Program-made: the position numbers and the translations under genes
Part shown: piece by piece, positions 7,810-15,628 of the stretch
How the letters are laid out: each line of letters opens with the position of its first letter
Numbering within the stretch: position 1 is the first letter of the stretch
Notes under the pieces: generated by a model
What the model saw: the letters and a program-made list of their open reading frames with translations, nothing else
Told to the model about the DNA's origin: nothing
Databases searched by the model: none
Assembly: GCA_003695205.1 (NCBI GenBank)
Contig: RFIO01000566.1
Coordinates: 1-26,619 of the forward strand
Source: Deltaproteobacteria bacterium
Lineage (GTDB): Bacteria > Desulfobacterota > Desulfuromonadia > Desulfuromonadales > Geothermobacteraceae
Length of the DNA stretch: 26,619 nucleotides
Direction: 5' to 3'

Positions 7810-8367
7810 ATGCTTGACGAGGTCAGGAAGAATGCGGCTGCCGGCATGGAGAAGGCCATCGACGCGCTCAAGCGCGATCTTGGCAAGGTCCGCACCGGTC
7901 GTGCTTCCCTCTCTCTGCTTGATGACGTTCGGGTTGACTACTACGGCACACCCACGCCCCTGAACCAGGTTGGCACCCTTGCGGTGCCCGAGCCGAGGCT
8001 GATCACTATCCAGCCGTGGGAGAAGAACCTGATCCCGGAAATCGAGAAGGCGATCATGAAAGCCGACCTCGGGTTGAACCCCAGTTCCGACGGCCAGATT
8101 GTCCGTATCGCCATCCCCGCCCTGACCGAGGAACGACGCAAGGAGATGGTCAAGGTGGTCAAACGCATGGGCGAGGACTGCAAGATCGCCGTGCGCAATG
8201 CCCGCCGGGATGCCAACGACGCCCTCAAGAAGCTTCTGAAGGACAAGGAAATCACCGAGGATGATCAGAAGCGGGGCGAAAAGGATATTCAGGACCTGAC
8301 CGACAGCTTTGTCAAGAAGGTTGACGAGATTCTCGAGACCAAGGAGAAAGAGGTCATGGAAATCTGA
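7810..8367 (+). CDS. frr: Ribosome recycling factor
   Basis: Together with EF-G it splits the post-termination ribosome from mRNA. The ATG at 7810 gives 185 residues, the standard length. The frame is open further upstream to 7744 but that part is inside pyrH. AAGGAG at 7795-7800 lies within the end of pyrH, which ends 4 bases before frr begins. The three-helix tail domain carries LGKVRTGRASLSLLD, then VRVDYYGTPTPLNQ, and the C-terminal helix is rich in Lys/Glu. Confidence 0.98.
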   Translation: MLDEVRKNAAAGMEKAIDALKRDLGKVRTGRASLSLLDDVRVDYYGTPTPLNQVGTLAVPEPRLITIQPWEKNLIPEIEKAIMKADLGLNPSSDGQIVRIAIPALTEERRKEMVKVVKRMGEDCKIAVRNARRDANDALKKLLKDKEITEDDQKRGEKDIQDLTDSFVKKVDEILETKEKEVMEI

Positions 8368-8403
8368 CCTCTGGTGCAACCCAAACCAAAAGGAGAACGA
8401 ACC

Positions 8404-8568
8404 ATGCATGTCATTTCTGATGAGTGTATCGCCTGTGGTGCCTGTGCTGATACCTGCCCGGTTGGCGCAATCGAGGAAGGCGATCCGAAGTACGTGATCA
8501 CCGAAGAGTGTACCGATTGCGGCAGCTGCGTTGACGCCTGTCCGGTTTCCGCCATCTCCGAAGGCTGA
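8404..8568 (+). CDS. 2[4Fe-4S] ferredoxin, clostridial type
   Basis: A 54-residue electron carrier. Two classical motifs, CIACGACADTCP and CTDCGSCVDACP, each CxxCxxCxxxCP, bind two [4Fe-4S] clusters in the short symmetrical fold. Such low-potential ferredoxins serve pyruvate:ferredoxin oxidoreductase, IspG/IspH-type enzymes and hydrogenases in anaerobes. The partner here is not determined by sequence. AAAAGGAG at 8388-8395 precedes the ATG at 8404, and the in-frame ATG at 8374 is rejected because the site lies between them. It follows frr by 36 bases and precedes a strong hairpin. Confidence 0.95.
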   Translation: MHVISDECIACGACADTCPVGAIEEGDPKYVITEECTDCGSCVDACPVSAISEG

Positions 8569-8600
8569 TCCGGCACGGTCACGCGAAAAAAGCGAATGAT

Positions 8601-8650
8601 GAAAGGCGCTTCCGGCGGTTGTCCGGAAGCGCCTTTCGTGTTAATTTCAG
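8601..8650 (+). terminator. Long perfect hairpin after the ferredoxin gene, likely terminator
   Basis: A perfect 15-pair stem (8601-8615 with 8623-8637) with a 7-base loop is followed by a T-rich but interrupted tail. An A-run lies upstream. It probably ends or weakens transcription from the rpsB side before uppS, so uppS and later genes may be partly uncoupled. I do not see a clear separate promoter for uppS. Confidence 0.6.
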
Positions 8651-8685
8651 ACCCGGTCCACGATCTCGAAGACGGTTTCGAATTC

Positions 8686-9432
8686 ATGCACGTACCAACC
8701 CATCTCGCCATCATTATGGACGGCAACGGCCGCTGGGCACGCCAGCGGAATCTGCCGCGCATTGCCGGCCACCGCCGGGGAGTTCGGGTGGTGCGGGATG
8801 TCGTACAGGAATGCCACCGCCTCGGGGTGCGTTTCCTGACCCTGTACGCCTTCAGTTCGGAGAACTGGGGCCGTCCAGATGACGAGGTTTCGGGCCTGAT
8901 GGACCTGCTCGCCAGTTACCTGAAGTCCGAGCTGGAACTGATGCTGAAAAATCGCATCAGCCTGAGGGTGATTGGGGAACTGGACCGGCTTCCGAAAAAT
9001 GTACGGATGATGCTCGAGGAAACCGTCGAAAAGACCAGCGACAACCGGGACATGGTGCTGACCCTAGCCCTCTCCTACGGTGCGCGCAACGAGCTTGTAC
9101 GTGCCATGAGACGGATGGCCGGGCTGGTTCAGGCTGGGATGCTGGCCCCCGGCGAGGTGACGGAGGATCTGGTCGACAACCTGCTCGACACCCGGGATAT
9201 GCCTGATCCTGATCTGCTGATTCGCACCAGCGGTGAAATGAGGGTCAGCAATTTTCTGCTCTGGCAGCTCGCCTACGCCGAAATGGTCTTCACCCCCGTT
9301 CTCTGGCCCGATTTCGACCGTGGTGAATTGCACCGCTGCCTGAATGAGTTTAGCCAGCGTGAACGTCGATTCGGCCTGACCGATGACCAGGTGCGTAACG
9401 GAATGACCGCCGACAGGAGAGTGAACGATTAA
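8686..9432 (+). CDS. uppS: Isoprenyl (undecaprenyl) diphosphate synthase
   Basis: Condenses IPP with farnesyl diphosphate to make the C55 cis-prenyl carrier for peptidoglycan and O-antigen. With the ATG at 8686 the protein has 248 residues, the usual length. The hallmark HLAIIMDGNGRWARQR with the catalytic Asp comes at residue 6 onward. Also present are HRRGVRVVRD, LTLYAFSSENWGRP, LALSYGARNEL and the C-terminal DLLIRTSGEMRVSNFLLWQL. The frame is open upstream to 8596, but those codons lie in the preceding hairpin. No good Shine-Dalgarno precedes 8686, so initiation may be weak. Confidence 0.96.
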   Translation: MHVPTHLAIIMDGNGRWARQRNLPRIAGHRRGVRVVRDVVQECHRLGVRFLTLYAFSSENWGRPDDEVSGLMDLLASYLKSELELMLKNRISLRVIGELDRLPKNVRMMLEETVEKTSDNRDMVLTLALSYGARNELVRAMRRMAGLVQAGMLAPGEVTEDLVDNLLDTRDMPDPDLLIRTSGEMRVSNFLLWQLAYAEMVFTPVLWPDFDRGELHRCLNEFSQRERRFGLTDDQVRNGMTADRRVND

Positions 9433-10237
9433 ACAGCGCATCCTGACAGGGGCTGTTGCCCTGCCACTCCTGGTTCTTTTTCTTCTTTATTCCGGCCCCT
9501 GGCTCTTTCTCGGGGTGATGACGGTTGTTCAGCTGGTTGCCCAGTTCGAATATCAGCGTATGGCCCAATCCAATCGCGACCGGGTTGTCGACCTGACAGC
9601 CGTCGGGCTCGGGACCGGATGCCTGATTCTTGTCGGACTCGGTTACGGGGCGCCGGCGTGGACCTTTCTCGCTCTGGGCCTGCTCCTTCTTTTTACTCTC
9701 TGCCTTTTCAGGTGTGATGACCTGACCCGGGCTGCGGCTGACTGCGGCCTGGCGCTGACAGGTGTTCTGTACCTGTCAGTCCCGCTGGCCATGCTGGTTC
9801 TCCTGTTTGCCAGCCCCGGCGGGCGGCTGTGGGTCTTTTTCGTTCTGCTTACGGTTATGATGACTGATACTTTCGCCCTGTTCGTCGGGCGCCAGCTCGG
9901 TCGCCGACCTCTTTATACCCGAGTCAGCCCCAACAAGAGTGTCGAAGGGGCGCTGGGCGGGCTGGCCGGTGGCGCGGCAGGCGGCCTGGTTGCCGCCATC
10001 ACCTTTTTCCCTCTGCCCGTCTGGTTTGTGTTGCCGGTGGCCCTTGTGCTGAGTGCCGTCGGGCAGGTCGGCGACCTGTTTGAATCGATGCTCAAGCGCA
10101 GTTTCGGAGTCAAGGATTCCGGCACCATTATCCCTGGTCACGGAGGGCTGCTCGACCGTCTCGACAGCCTGCTGTTCGCCTTCCCGGTTGCCTACGGCCT
10201 GTATCTTTTCGCGCGTCTGCTGGAGGTCGGCCCATGA
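9428..10237 (+). CDS. cdsA: Phosphatidate cytidylyltransferase, probable ATT start
   Basis: Makes CDP-diacylglycerol from phosphatidic acid and CTP in the inner membrane, the common precursor used by PssA further along this window. The CdsA signature is clear at the C-terminus: SPNKSVEGALGG, GQVGDLFESMLKRSFGVKDS and IIPGHGGLLDRLDS. About seven hydrophobic segments are seen. The first ATG in frame (9515) cuts off a conserved N-terminal segment; the bases upstream encode KQRILTGAVALPLLVLFLLY, a normal CdsA start. An in-frame TGA at 9422 limits the choices. ATT at 9428 lies 7 bases after AGGAGA (9415-9420) and overlaps the uppS stop, so I propose AUU initiation (269 residues). CTG at 9443 is the main alternative. 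Confidence 0.93.
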   Translation: MKQRILTGAVALPLLVLFLLYSGPWLFLGVMTVVQLVAQFEYQRMAQSNRDRVVDLTAVGLGTGCLILVGLGYGAPAWTFLALGLLLLFTLCLFRCDDLTRAAADCGLALTGVLYLSVPLAMLVLLFASPGGRLWVFFVLLTVMMTDTFALFVGRQLGRRPLYTRVSPNKSVEGALGGLAGGAAGGLVAAITFFPLPVWFVLPVALVLSAVGQVGDLFESMLKRSFGVKDSGTIIPGHGGLLDRLDSLLFAFPVAYGLYLFARLLEVGP

Positions 10238-11406
10238 GTCGCGGCCTTGCGGTACTGGGCGCAACAGGATCGATCGGCTGCTCGACCCTGGAGATCGTCG
10301 ATCTGTTTCCTGACCGGTTTCGGGTCGTCAGTCTGACCGCCGGGCGCAACCTGGAGCGGCTTGCCGAGCAGGTGCGTCGTTACCGACCGGTTCGGGTGGC
10401 GGTACTGGGCGATGAAGACGCCGAAAGGCTGGCCGGTCTGCTGGGGGATGACCGACCCGAAATCAGCTGCGGCCTCGAGGGGCTGATCGCCTGCGCCACC
10501 GAGCCAGAGGTCGACCTGGTTGTGTCGGCGATTGTCGGCTCGGCCGGACTTCTGCCAACCATGCGCGCCATCGAGGCGGGCAAGGATATCGCCCTTGCCA
10601 ACAAGGAGACCCTGGTTGCCGCCGGGGCCGCGGTTATGGGCGCCGTCCGACGTCATGGTGTCAATCTCTACCCGGTTGACAGCGAACACTCGGCAATTTT
10701 TCAGGCCCTTCAGGGGCGCCAGGGCAACGCGGTCAGGCGTCTTATCCTGACCGCTTCCGGTGGCCCCTTCCGCCGGATGCCCGTCGACAAACTTCGAGAT
10801 GTTACCCTGGAGAAGGCCCTTGACCACCCGAACTGGTCGATGGGGCCCAAGATCACCATCGATTCAGCCACGATGATGAACAAGGGCCTTGAAGTCATCG
10901 AGGCCAGCTGGCTGTTTGACCTGCCGGCCGACCAGATTACCGTGCACATCCACCCGCAGAGCATCGTTCACTCGATGGTGGAATATCTCGACGGTTCGGT
11001 GATTGCCCAGATGGGCGTTCCCGACATGAAGGCTCCCATCGCCTACGCCATGGCCTACCCCGAGCGGCTTGAATTGCCGATGCCGCCTCTTGATCTTTGC
11101 GGCCTTGGGCAGCTCACCTTCGAGGAGCCCGACCCCGAACGTTTCCCCTGCCTGGAACTTGCCTACAGGGCGCTGCGGCGCGGTGGTACCGCACCGGCCG
11201 TGCTTAACGCCGCCAACGAAGTGGCCGTCGAAGCCTTTCTCGATCGCCGTATCGGCTTCATGGATATCCCCGAGCTGATTTCCGCTGTGCTCGACCTGCA
11301 TCAACCGGGTTGCTGTGACAGCATTGACCAGGCCCTCGAGGCCGATCTCTGGGGGCGCGCCGAAGCCCGCGAGATAATGCGCAAAAAGGGAGTCGACCCG
11401 TCGTGA
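10234..11406 (+). CDS. dxr: 1-deoxy-D-xylulose 5-phosphate reductoisomerase
   Basis: First committed step of the MEP isoprenoid pathway: rearranges and reduces DXP to 2-C-methyl-D-erythritol 4-phosphate with NADPH and a divalent metal. The 390-residue protein shows the NADPH loop LGATGSIGCSTLEIV at residues 6-20, ANKETLVAAG, the metal-binding PVDSEHSAIFQ, LTASGGPFR, and NWSMGPKITIDSATMMNKGL. Its ATG overlaps the cdsA stop by four bases (ATGA), and its own stop overlaps rseP. It works upstream of UppS, which uses its products. Confidence 0.98.
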   Translation: MSRGLAVLGATGSIGCSTLEIVDLFPDRFRVVSLTAGRNLERLAEQVRRYRPVRVAVLGDEDAERLAGLLGDDRPEISCGLEGLIACATEPEVDLVVSAIVGSAGLLPTMRAIEAGKDIALANKETLVAAGAAVMGAVRRHGVNLYPVDSEHSAIFQALQGRQGNAVRRLILTASGGPFRRMPVDKLRDVTLEKALDHPNWSMGPKITIDSATMMNKGLEVIEASWLFDLPADQITVHIHPQSIVHSMVEYLDGSVIAQMGVPDMKAPIAYAMAYPERLELPMPPLDLCGLGQLTFEEPDPERFPCLELAYRALRRGGTAPAVLNAANEVAVEAFLDRRIGFMDIPELISAVLDLHQPGCCDSIDQALEADLWGRAEAREIMRKKGVDPS

Positions 11407-12749
11407 TCTACCTTGTCTCCGGCATTATCATGCTCGGCATCCTCATCTTCGTCCATGAGTTCGGGCATTTCTGCATTGCCAAACTGAGCGGTGTCAAGGT
11501 GCTCAAGTTTTCCCTAGGTTTTGGTCCGCGCCTGGTCTCGGTGACCAGGCGCGAAACCGAGTACCAGATCAGTCTGATCCCCCTTGGTGGTTATGTGCAG
11601 ATGCTCGGGGAAGGGCAGGGGGGCGACGAGGAGATCCCCCCTGAAGATGAGGAGAGGTCCTTCGCGCGCAAATCGCTGGCCCGCAGGACCGCCATTGTGG
11701 CCGCCGGCCCCCTGATGAATCTGCTGCTGCCGTTCCTTGTCCTGCCGCTCGCCTACCTGATTGGCATCAACCTGCCTGCCTTCCTCGACCAGCCTCCCTG
11801 TGCCGGCTACGTCTACGAACAGAGCCCGGCCCATCGTGCCGGTTTGCGCCAGGGGGACTGCATTCTGTCCGTCGATGGGCAGAAGGTATCGACCTGGACC
11901 GAGGCCAACCAGGCGCTGATAGGTTCGGCGGGGCAGCAAATCGAGGTTGTCGTTGAGCGCCAGGGAGAAAACCGTCTGGTCGAACTTGACGCCGCCGTTG
12001 CCAACGTCGAGGATTTGCAGCTGCGCAATCTCGGTGTTTTCCCGGTGCGGGCTGCCCTGGTCGGCGGCGTGATGAAGGGATTGCCCGGTGAAAGGGCCGG
12101 ATTGCAGCCCGGTGACCGGATTCTCGCAATCGGTGGGCAGCCGGTCACCTCCTGGTACGACCTGACCGGACTGGTTCAGCAGGCCGGTGGCAAACCGGCG
12201 GAAATCGTCATCGACCGAGGCGGCGAACGCCTGGTCCTGACCCTGACTCCGGAAAAGCAGCCCGACCAGGATCGCTACCTGATCGGTATCGAGCCCAAGG
12301 TCGAAACCGTATTCAAGCGCTACGGTCCCGGCGAAGCTGTGCGTGCCGGAGCCCGGCAGGCGGTTGACATCATCGGTCTGACCCTGGTCTTCATCCAGAA
12401 ACTGTTCAGCGGTCAGGTCTCGTCGCAGAATATCGGCGGGCCGATCATGGTCTTCCAGATGGCCGGCCAGGCGGCCCAGACCGGGGTGACAACCGTTCTG
12501 ACCATGCTCGCCTTTTTGAGCATTCAACTCGGCATCCTCAACCTGCTGCCCATTCCCATCCTCGACGGCGGACACCTGTTCTTCTATGCCTGCGAGTTCG
12601 TGTTCCGCAAGCCGCTGTCGATGCGGGCTCGCGAAATGGCCCAGCAGGTCGGCCTGATCCTGCTCATCATGCTCATGGTGCTCGCCTTCTACAACGATAT
12701 CACCCGCATGAAATGGTTCGACCAGTTGTTCGGCATGTTCGGAGGCTGA
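11403..12749 (+). CDS. rseP: Site-2 intramembrane zinc protease RseP
   Basis: Cleaves membrane-embedded substrates, classically the anti-sigma factor RseA after DegS, and also clears signal-peptide remnants. The protein has 448 residues and starts at GTG, overlapping the dxr stop by four bases (GTGA). The zinc site HEFGH is at residues 18-22 and the second metal ligand motif LDG at about 387-389 in NLLPIPILDGGHLF. Between them are two PDZ domains (about residues 120-200 and 215-290), each with the GLxxGDxIL pattern. The cdsA-dxr-rseP order is common in bacteria. Confidence 0.97.
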   Translation: MIYLVSGIIMLGILIFVHEFGHFCIAKLSGVKVLKFSLGFGPRLVSVTRRETEYQISLIPLGGYVQMLGEGQGGDEEIPPEDEERSFARKSLARRTAIVAAGPLMNLLLPFLVLPLAYLIGINLPAFLDQPPCAGYVYEQSPAHRAGLRQGDCILSVDGQKVSTWTEANQALIGSAGQQIEVVVERQGENRLVELDAAVANVEDLQLRNLGVFPVRAALVGGVMKGLPGERAGLQPGDRILAIGGQPVTSWYDLTGLVQQAGGKPAEIVIDRGGERLVLTLTPEKQPDQDRYLIGIEPKVETVFKRYGPGEAVRAGARQAVDIIGLTLVFIQKLFSGQVSSQNIGGPIMVFQMAGQAAQTGVTTVLTMLAFLSIQLGILNLLPIPILDGGHLFFYACEFVFRKPLSMRAREMAQQVGLILLIMLMVLAFYNDITRMKWFDQLFGMFGG

Positions 12750-12750
12750 T

Positions 12751-13464
12751 GTGTCCGGCCGTTATCTGATTATTGACTCCTCCACCCCGGCCGGCAGCCT
12801 GGCCCTGTGCGAGGACGGGCAGGTGCTGGCCGAGTACCTGCGCCGTCTGCCGGGCACCCACACCGAATGGCTTCTGCAGGCCATCGATGAGCTGCTTGAT
12901 CAGGCCGGGCTGCGTCCTGACCAGCTCGACGCCATTGCCGGAGTGATCGGACCCGGTTCCTTCACCGGCCTGCGGGTCGGTCTGGCCACTGTCAAGGGGC
13001 TGGCCATGGCGGCCGGCCTGCCGGTGGTCCCCCTGTCATCGCTGGAACTTCTGGCCTGCGGACTGCCCTACGCGGCGGAGCCAGTCTGTGCCCTGCTCGA
13101 TGCCCGCAAGCATGAAGTCTATTGCGGCCTGTTTGACCTGACGGACGGTATCCCGGCCGCCATTACCGAAGAAGCCGTTTTGCCGCCCGAAGAGCTGGCC
13201 GCGCGCCTGGAGCCGCCCAGCCTCCTGGTCGGGGAGGGTGCCTTTGCCTACCGGGAGCGGTTCGAGACCCTGCTGAGTGCCGGCTGCCTGCTGGCCCCGC
13301 GACATCTTGCCTGCCCGCGCGCGGCCCTGGCGGCAGAGCTGGTTGCCGTCCGACTGCAGGAAAAAAGGACCGTTGATGCCGCTTCCCTCGTGCCTCGCTA
13401 CCTGCGAGCCTCCGAGGCGGAACGTGCCCGAAACATGGAGGTTTCCGCCGGGATTGACGGTTGA
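12751..13464 (+). CDS. tsaB: tRNA t6A biosynthesis protein TsaB (YeaZ)
   Basis: Non-catalytic ASKHA-fold partner of TsaD and TsaE in making N6-threonylcarbamoyl-adenosine at position 37 of ANN-decoding tRNAs. The protein has 237 residues and starts at GTG, with GGAGG a few bases upstream inside the end of rseP. The N-terminal YLIIDSSTPAGSLAL and the family signature GPGSFTGLRVGLATVKGLA are clear. The C-terminal half is divergent, as usual. The stop codon lies inside the -35 box of the next promoter. Confidence 0.95.
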   Translation: MSGRYLIIDSSTPAGSLALCEDGQVLAEYLRRLPGTHTEWLLQAIDELLDQAGLRPDQLDAIAGVIGPGSFTGLRVGLATVKGLAMAAGLPVVPLSSLELLACGLPYAAEPVCALLDARKHEVYCGLFDLTDGIPAAITEEAVLPPEELAARLEPPSLLVGEGAFAYRERFETLLSAGCLLAPRHLACPRAALAAELVAVRLQEKRTVDAASLVPRYLRASEAERARNMEVSAGIDG

Positions 13465-13489
13465 CATACCCAATTTGCTCCGCTATTTT
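13461..13489 (+). promoter_or_regulatory. Strong sigma-70 promoter for the YdcH-like gene
   Basis: A perfect TTGACA at 13461-13466 and TATTTT at 13484-13489 are separated by 17 bases. The tsaB stop TGA (13462-13464) is part of the -35 box. Transcription would begin near 13496. Confidence 0.75.
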
Positions 13490-13528
13490 GAAGCTGTCCC
13501 TTCAACCCCAACCATCAGGAGGTGGCCC

Positions 13529-13750
13529 ATGCCGGTGAGCGACGAAGTTCTGGTCGAAAAGCTCTGTAGTGAAAATCCCCGTTTCAGGATGCTTTACGAA
13601 GAACATCTGTTGCTGGAAAAACAACTCGCCGAACTGGACCAGAAATCGTACCTGAGCGCAGACGAAGAGATGGAACGGAAGAAGGTACAGAAACTCAAAC
13701 TTGCCGGCAAGGATGAGATGGAAGCCATCCTGCGAAACTACCGTTCCTGA
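13529..13750 (+). CDS. YdcH-family small protein (DUF465)
   Basis: A 73-residue, highly charged, mostly helical protein of the YdcH/DUF465 type. Function in this family is not settled. The sequence reads as a short helical hairpin: LYEEHLLLEKQLAELDQKS, then a turn at YLSADEE, then EMERKKVQKLKLAGKDEME and a basic C-terminus. A perfect AGGAGG at 13517-13522, six bases before the ATG, fixes the start. The longer frame from 13277 is inside tsaB. It has its own promoter and terminator, so it is a one-gene unit that is likely well expressed. Confidence 0.88.
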   Translation: MPVSDEVLVEKLCSENPRFRMLYEEHLLLEKQLAELDQKSYLSADEEMERKKVQKLKLAGKDEMEAILRNYRS

Positions 13751-13771
13751 CCGCAATCGGATAGGATGCCG

Positions 13772-13812
13772 GCAAAGGGTTTAAGCCAGAAGGCTTAAGC
13801 CCTTTGCTTTTA
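13772..13812 (+). terminator. Terminator of the YdcH-like gene
   Basis: A 16-pair stem (13772-13787 with 13792-13807, one U-G wobble) with an AGAA loop is followed by TTTT. A second run of eight T lies at 13821-13828. Between here and ilvD (13888) I see no convincing promoter. Confidence 0.85.
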
Positions 13813-13887
13813 TGAGCCGATTTTTTTTGGTTAAAACCCTGTTTGACGCTGCCGAACATCGATGAGGCAGCCGGAGAGCCAGCGAAG

Positions 13888-15552
13888 ATGACCAGCAAAC
13901 GCAGTGACGCAATTACCCAGGGATTTGAACGTACGCCCCACCGGGCCCTGCTCAAGAGCACCGGTGTATCCGACGGCCAGATGGACCGCCCCTTCATCGG
14001 CATAGCCTCTTCCTTTACCGACCTGATTCCGGGTCATACCGGCATGCGGGATCTGGAGCGCTTCATCGAGAAGGGAGTTCATTCAGGTGGTGGCTACAGT
14101 TTCATCTTCGGCATCCCCGGTGTCTGTGACGGCATCGCCATGGGGCACAAGGGGATGCACTACTCGCTGCCGACCCGCGAACTGATTGCCGACATGGTGG
14201 AATCGATCGCCGAGGCGCACCGCCTCGATGGTCTGGTGCTGCTCACCAACTGCGACAAGATCACGCCCGGCATGCTCATGGCGGCCGCCCGTCTCGACAT
14301 TCCTGCTATCGTCGTCACGGCTGGGCCGTCCCTGACCGGTTCCGGCCGCGAGGGCAAGCGCTATTCCTTTGTCACCGACACCTTCGAGGCCATGGGGCAG
14401 TACAAGGCCGGCGTGATCGACGACGCGCAGCTCAAGGTATGCGAGGATCACGCCTGTCCGACAGCCGGTTCCTGCCAGGGGCTGTTTACCGCCAACACCA
14501 TGGCGGTCCTGACCGAAACCATGGGCATGAGCCTGCCGCGTTGCGGCACCGCCGCTGCGGTTTCCTCGCTCAAGCGGCGCATCGCCTTTGCCTCCGGTGA
14601 AAGGATCGTCGATCTGGTGCGTGACAATGTCACCCCGCGCTCGATCATGACCCGGGCCGCTTTCGAGAACGCCATTCGCGTCGATCTGGCACTCGGCGGT
14701 TCCTCCAACACGGTGCTGCACCTGCTCGCCATCGCCCGTGAAGCCGGAGTCGAACTACCCCTCGAGCTGTTCGACCAGCTCAGCCGTACGACCCCGCAAC
14801 TGGCATCAATGAACCCTGGAGGCAAACATTTCATGGAGGATCTCGACGCCGCCGGCGGTGTCCCCGGAGTGATGAAACAGCTGGGCGAACTGATCCTCGA
14901 TAATCTGACCCTGTTCGGCGCCGGGGTGCGCCAGATTGCCGACAGCATGGCCGAGGTGGACGAAGAGGTCATCCACCCTGTGTCCGATCCGGTGCGGCCG
15001 GAAGGCGGAATCGCCATCCTGCAGGGCAATCTCGCTCCCAGGGGGGCCGTGGTCAAACAGTCCGGAGTTTCAGAACAGATGATGGTTTTCGAGGGGACCG
15101 CCCGTTGTTTCGACTCGGAAGAGGCGGCCATGGAAGCGCTGATGGGGGGACGGGTCAAGGCCGGTGACGTGGTGGTGATCCGTTACGAGGGGCCGCGCGG
15201 CGGTCCCGGCATGCGCGAGATGCTGGCTCCTACGGCCACCCTGATGGGCCTGGGGCTGGGGGATTCTGTTGCGCTGATTACCGACGGACGCTTTTCCGGC
15301 GGCACGCGTGGCCCCTGTATCGGCCACATCTCGCCCGAGGCTGCCGAGGGTGGTCCCATCGCCCTGGTGGCTGACGGCGACCGTATCCGGCTCGACATCC
15401 CGAACCGGGCCCTGGAGCTGCTGGTCGACGCGGACGAGCTGGCACGTCGGCGTGACGCCTGGCAGGCTCCCGAACCCAAGATTCGCACCGGTTGGCTGGC
15501 GCGCTACGCCAAGGTTGTCACTTCAGCCCACACCGGAGCCATTTGTGAATAA
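13888..15552 (+). CDS. ilvD: Dihydroxy-acid dehydratase
   Basis: Fe-S enzyme that dehydrates 2,3-dihydroxy-isovalerate and 2,3-dihydroxy-3-methylvalerate to the keto acids of valine and isoleucine. The ATG at 13888 gives 554 residues, the family length, beginning SKRSDAITQGFERTPHRALL. The TTG at 13843 would add 15 unconserved residues. Cluster and active-site segments are visible: TNCDKITPGML, EDHACPTAGSCQGLFTANTM, and GRFSGGTRGPCIGHISPEAA near the C-terminus with the catalytic-loop Ser. A possible GGAG at 13873-13876 precedes the start. First gene of the branched-chain amino acid block, 76 bases before ilvB. Confidence 0.98.
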   Translation: MTSKRSDAITQGFERTPHRALLKSTGVSDGQMDRPFIGIASSFTDLIPGHTGMRDLERFIEKGVHSGGGYSFIFGIPGVCDGIAMGHKGMHYSLPTRELIADMVESIAEAHRLDGLVLLTNCDKITPGMLMAAARLDIPAIVVTAGPSLTGSGREGKRYSFVTDTFEAMGQYKAGVIDDAQLKVCEDHACPTAGSCQGLFTANTMAVLTETMGMSLPRCGTAAAVSSLKRRIAFASGERIVDLVRDNVTPRSIMTRAAFENAIRVDLALGGSSNTVLHLLAIAREAGVELPLELFDQLSRTTPQLASMNPGGKHFMEDLDAAGGVPGVMKQLGELILDNLTLFGAGVRQIADSMAEVDEEVIHPVSDPVRPEGGIAILQGNLAPRGAVVKQSGVSEQMMVFEGTARCFDSEEAAMEALMGGRVKAGDVVVIRYEGPRGGPGMREMLAPTATLMGLGLGDSVALITDGRFSGGTRGPCIGHISPEAAEGGPIALVADGDRIRLDIPNRALELLVDADELARRRDAWQAPEPKIRTGWLARYAKVVTSAHTGAICE

Positions 15553-15628
15553 CGGCGCCGAAGGGGATCGGCGCTGATATCCGGTCCGGATGAAACCGGA
15601 CTGCTGCTACAAGGGGAGGAGGTTTCGC

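Noticed and set aside
8596..8685. Thirty-residue N-terminal extension of UppS
   Set aside because: These codons run through the ferredoxin-distal hairpin, have no ribosome site, and do not resemble UppS.
13813..13887. Promoter for ilvD
   Set aside because: TTGACG at 13843 and TTAAAA at 13831 exist, but neither has a partner box at acceptable spacing. Control of ilvD remains unknown.
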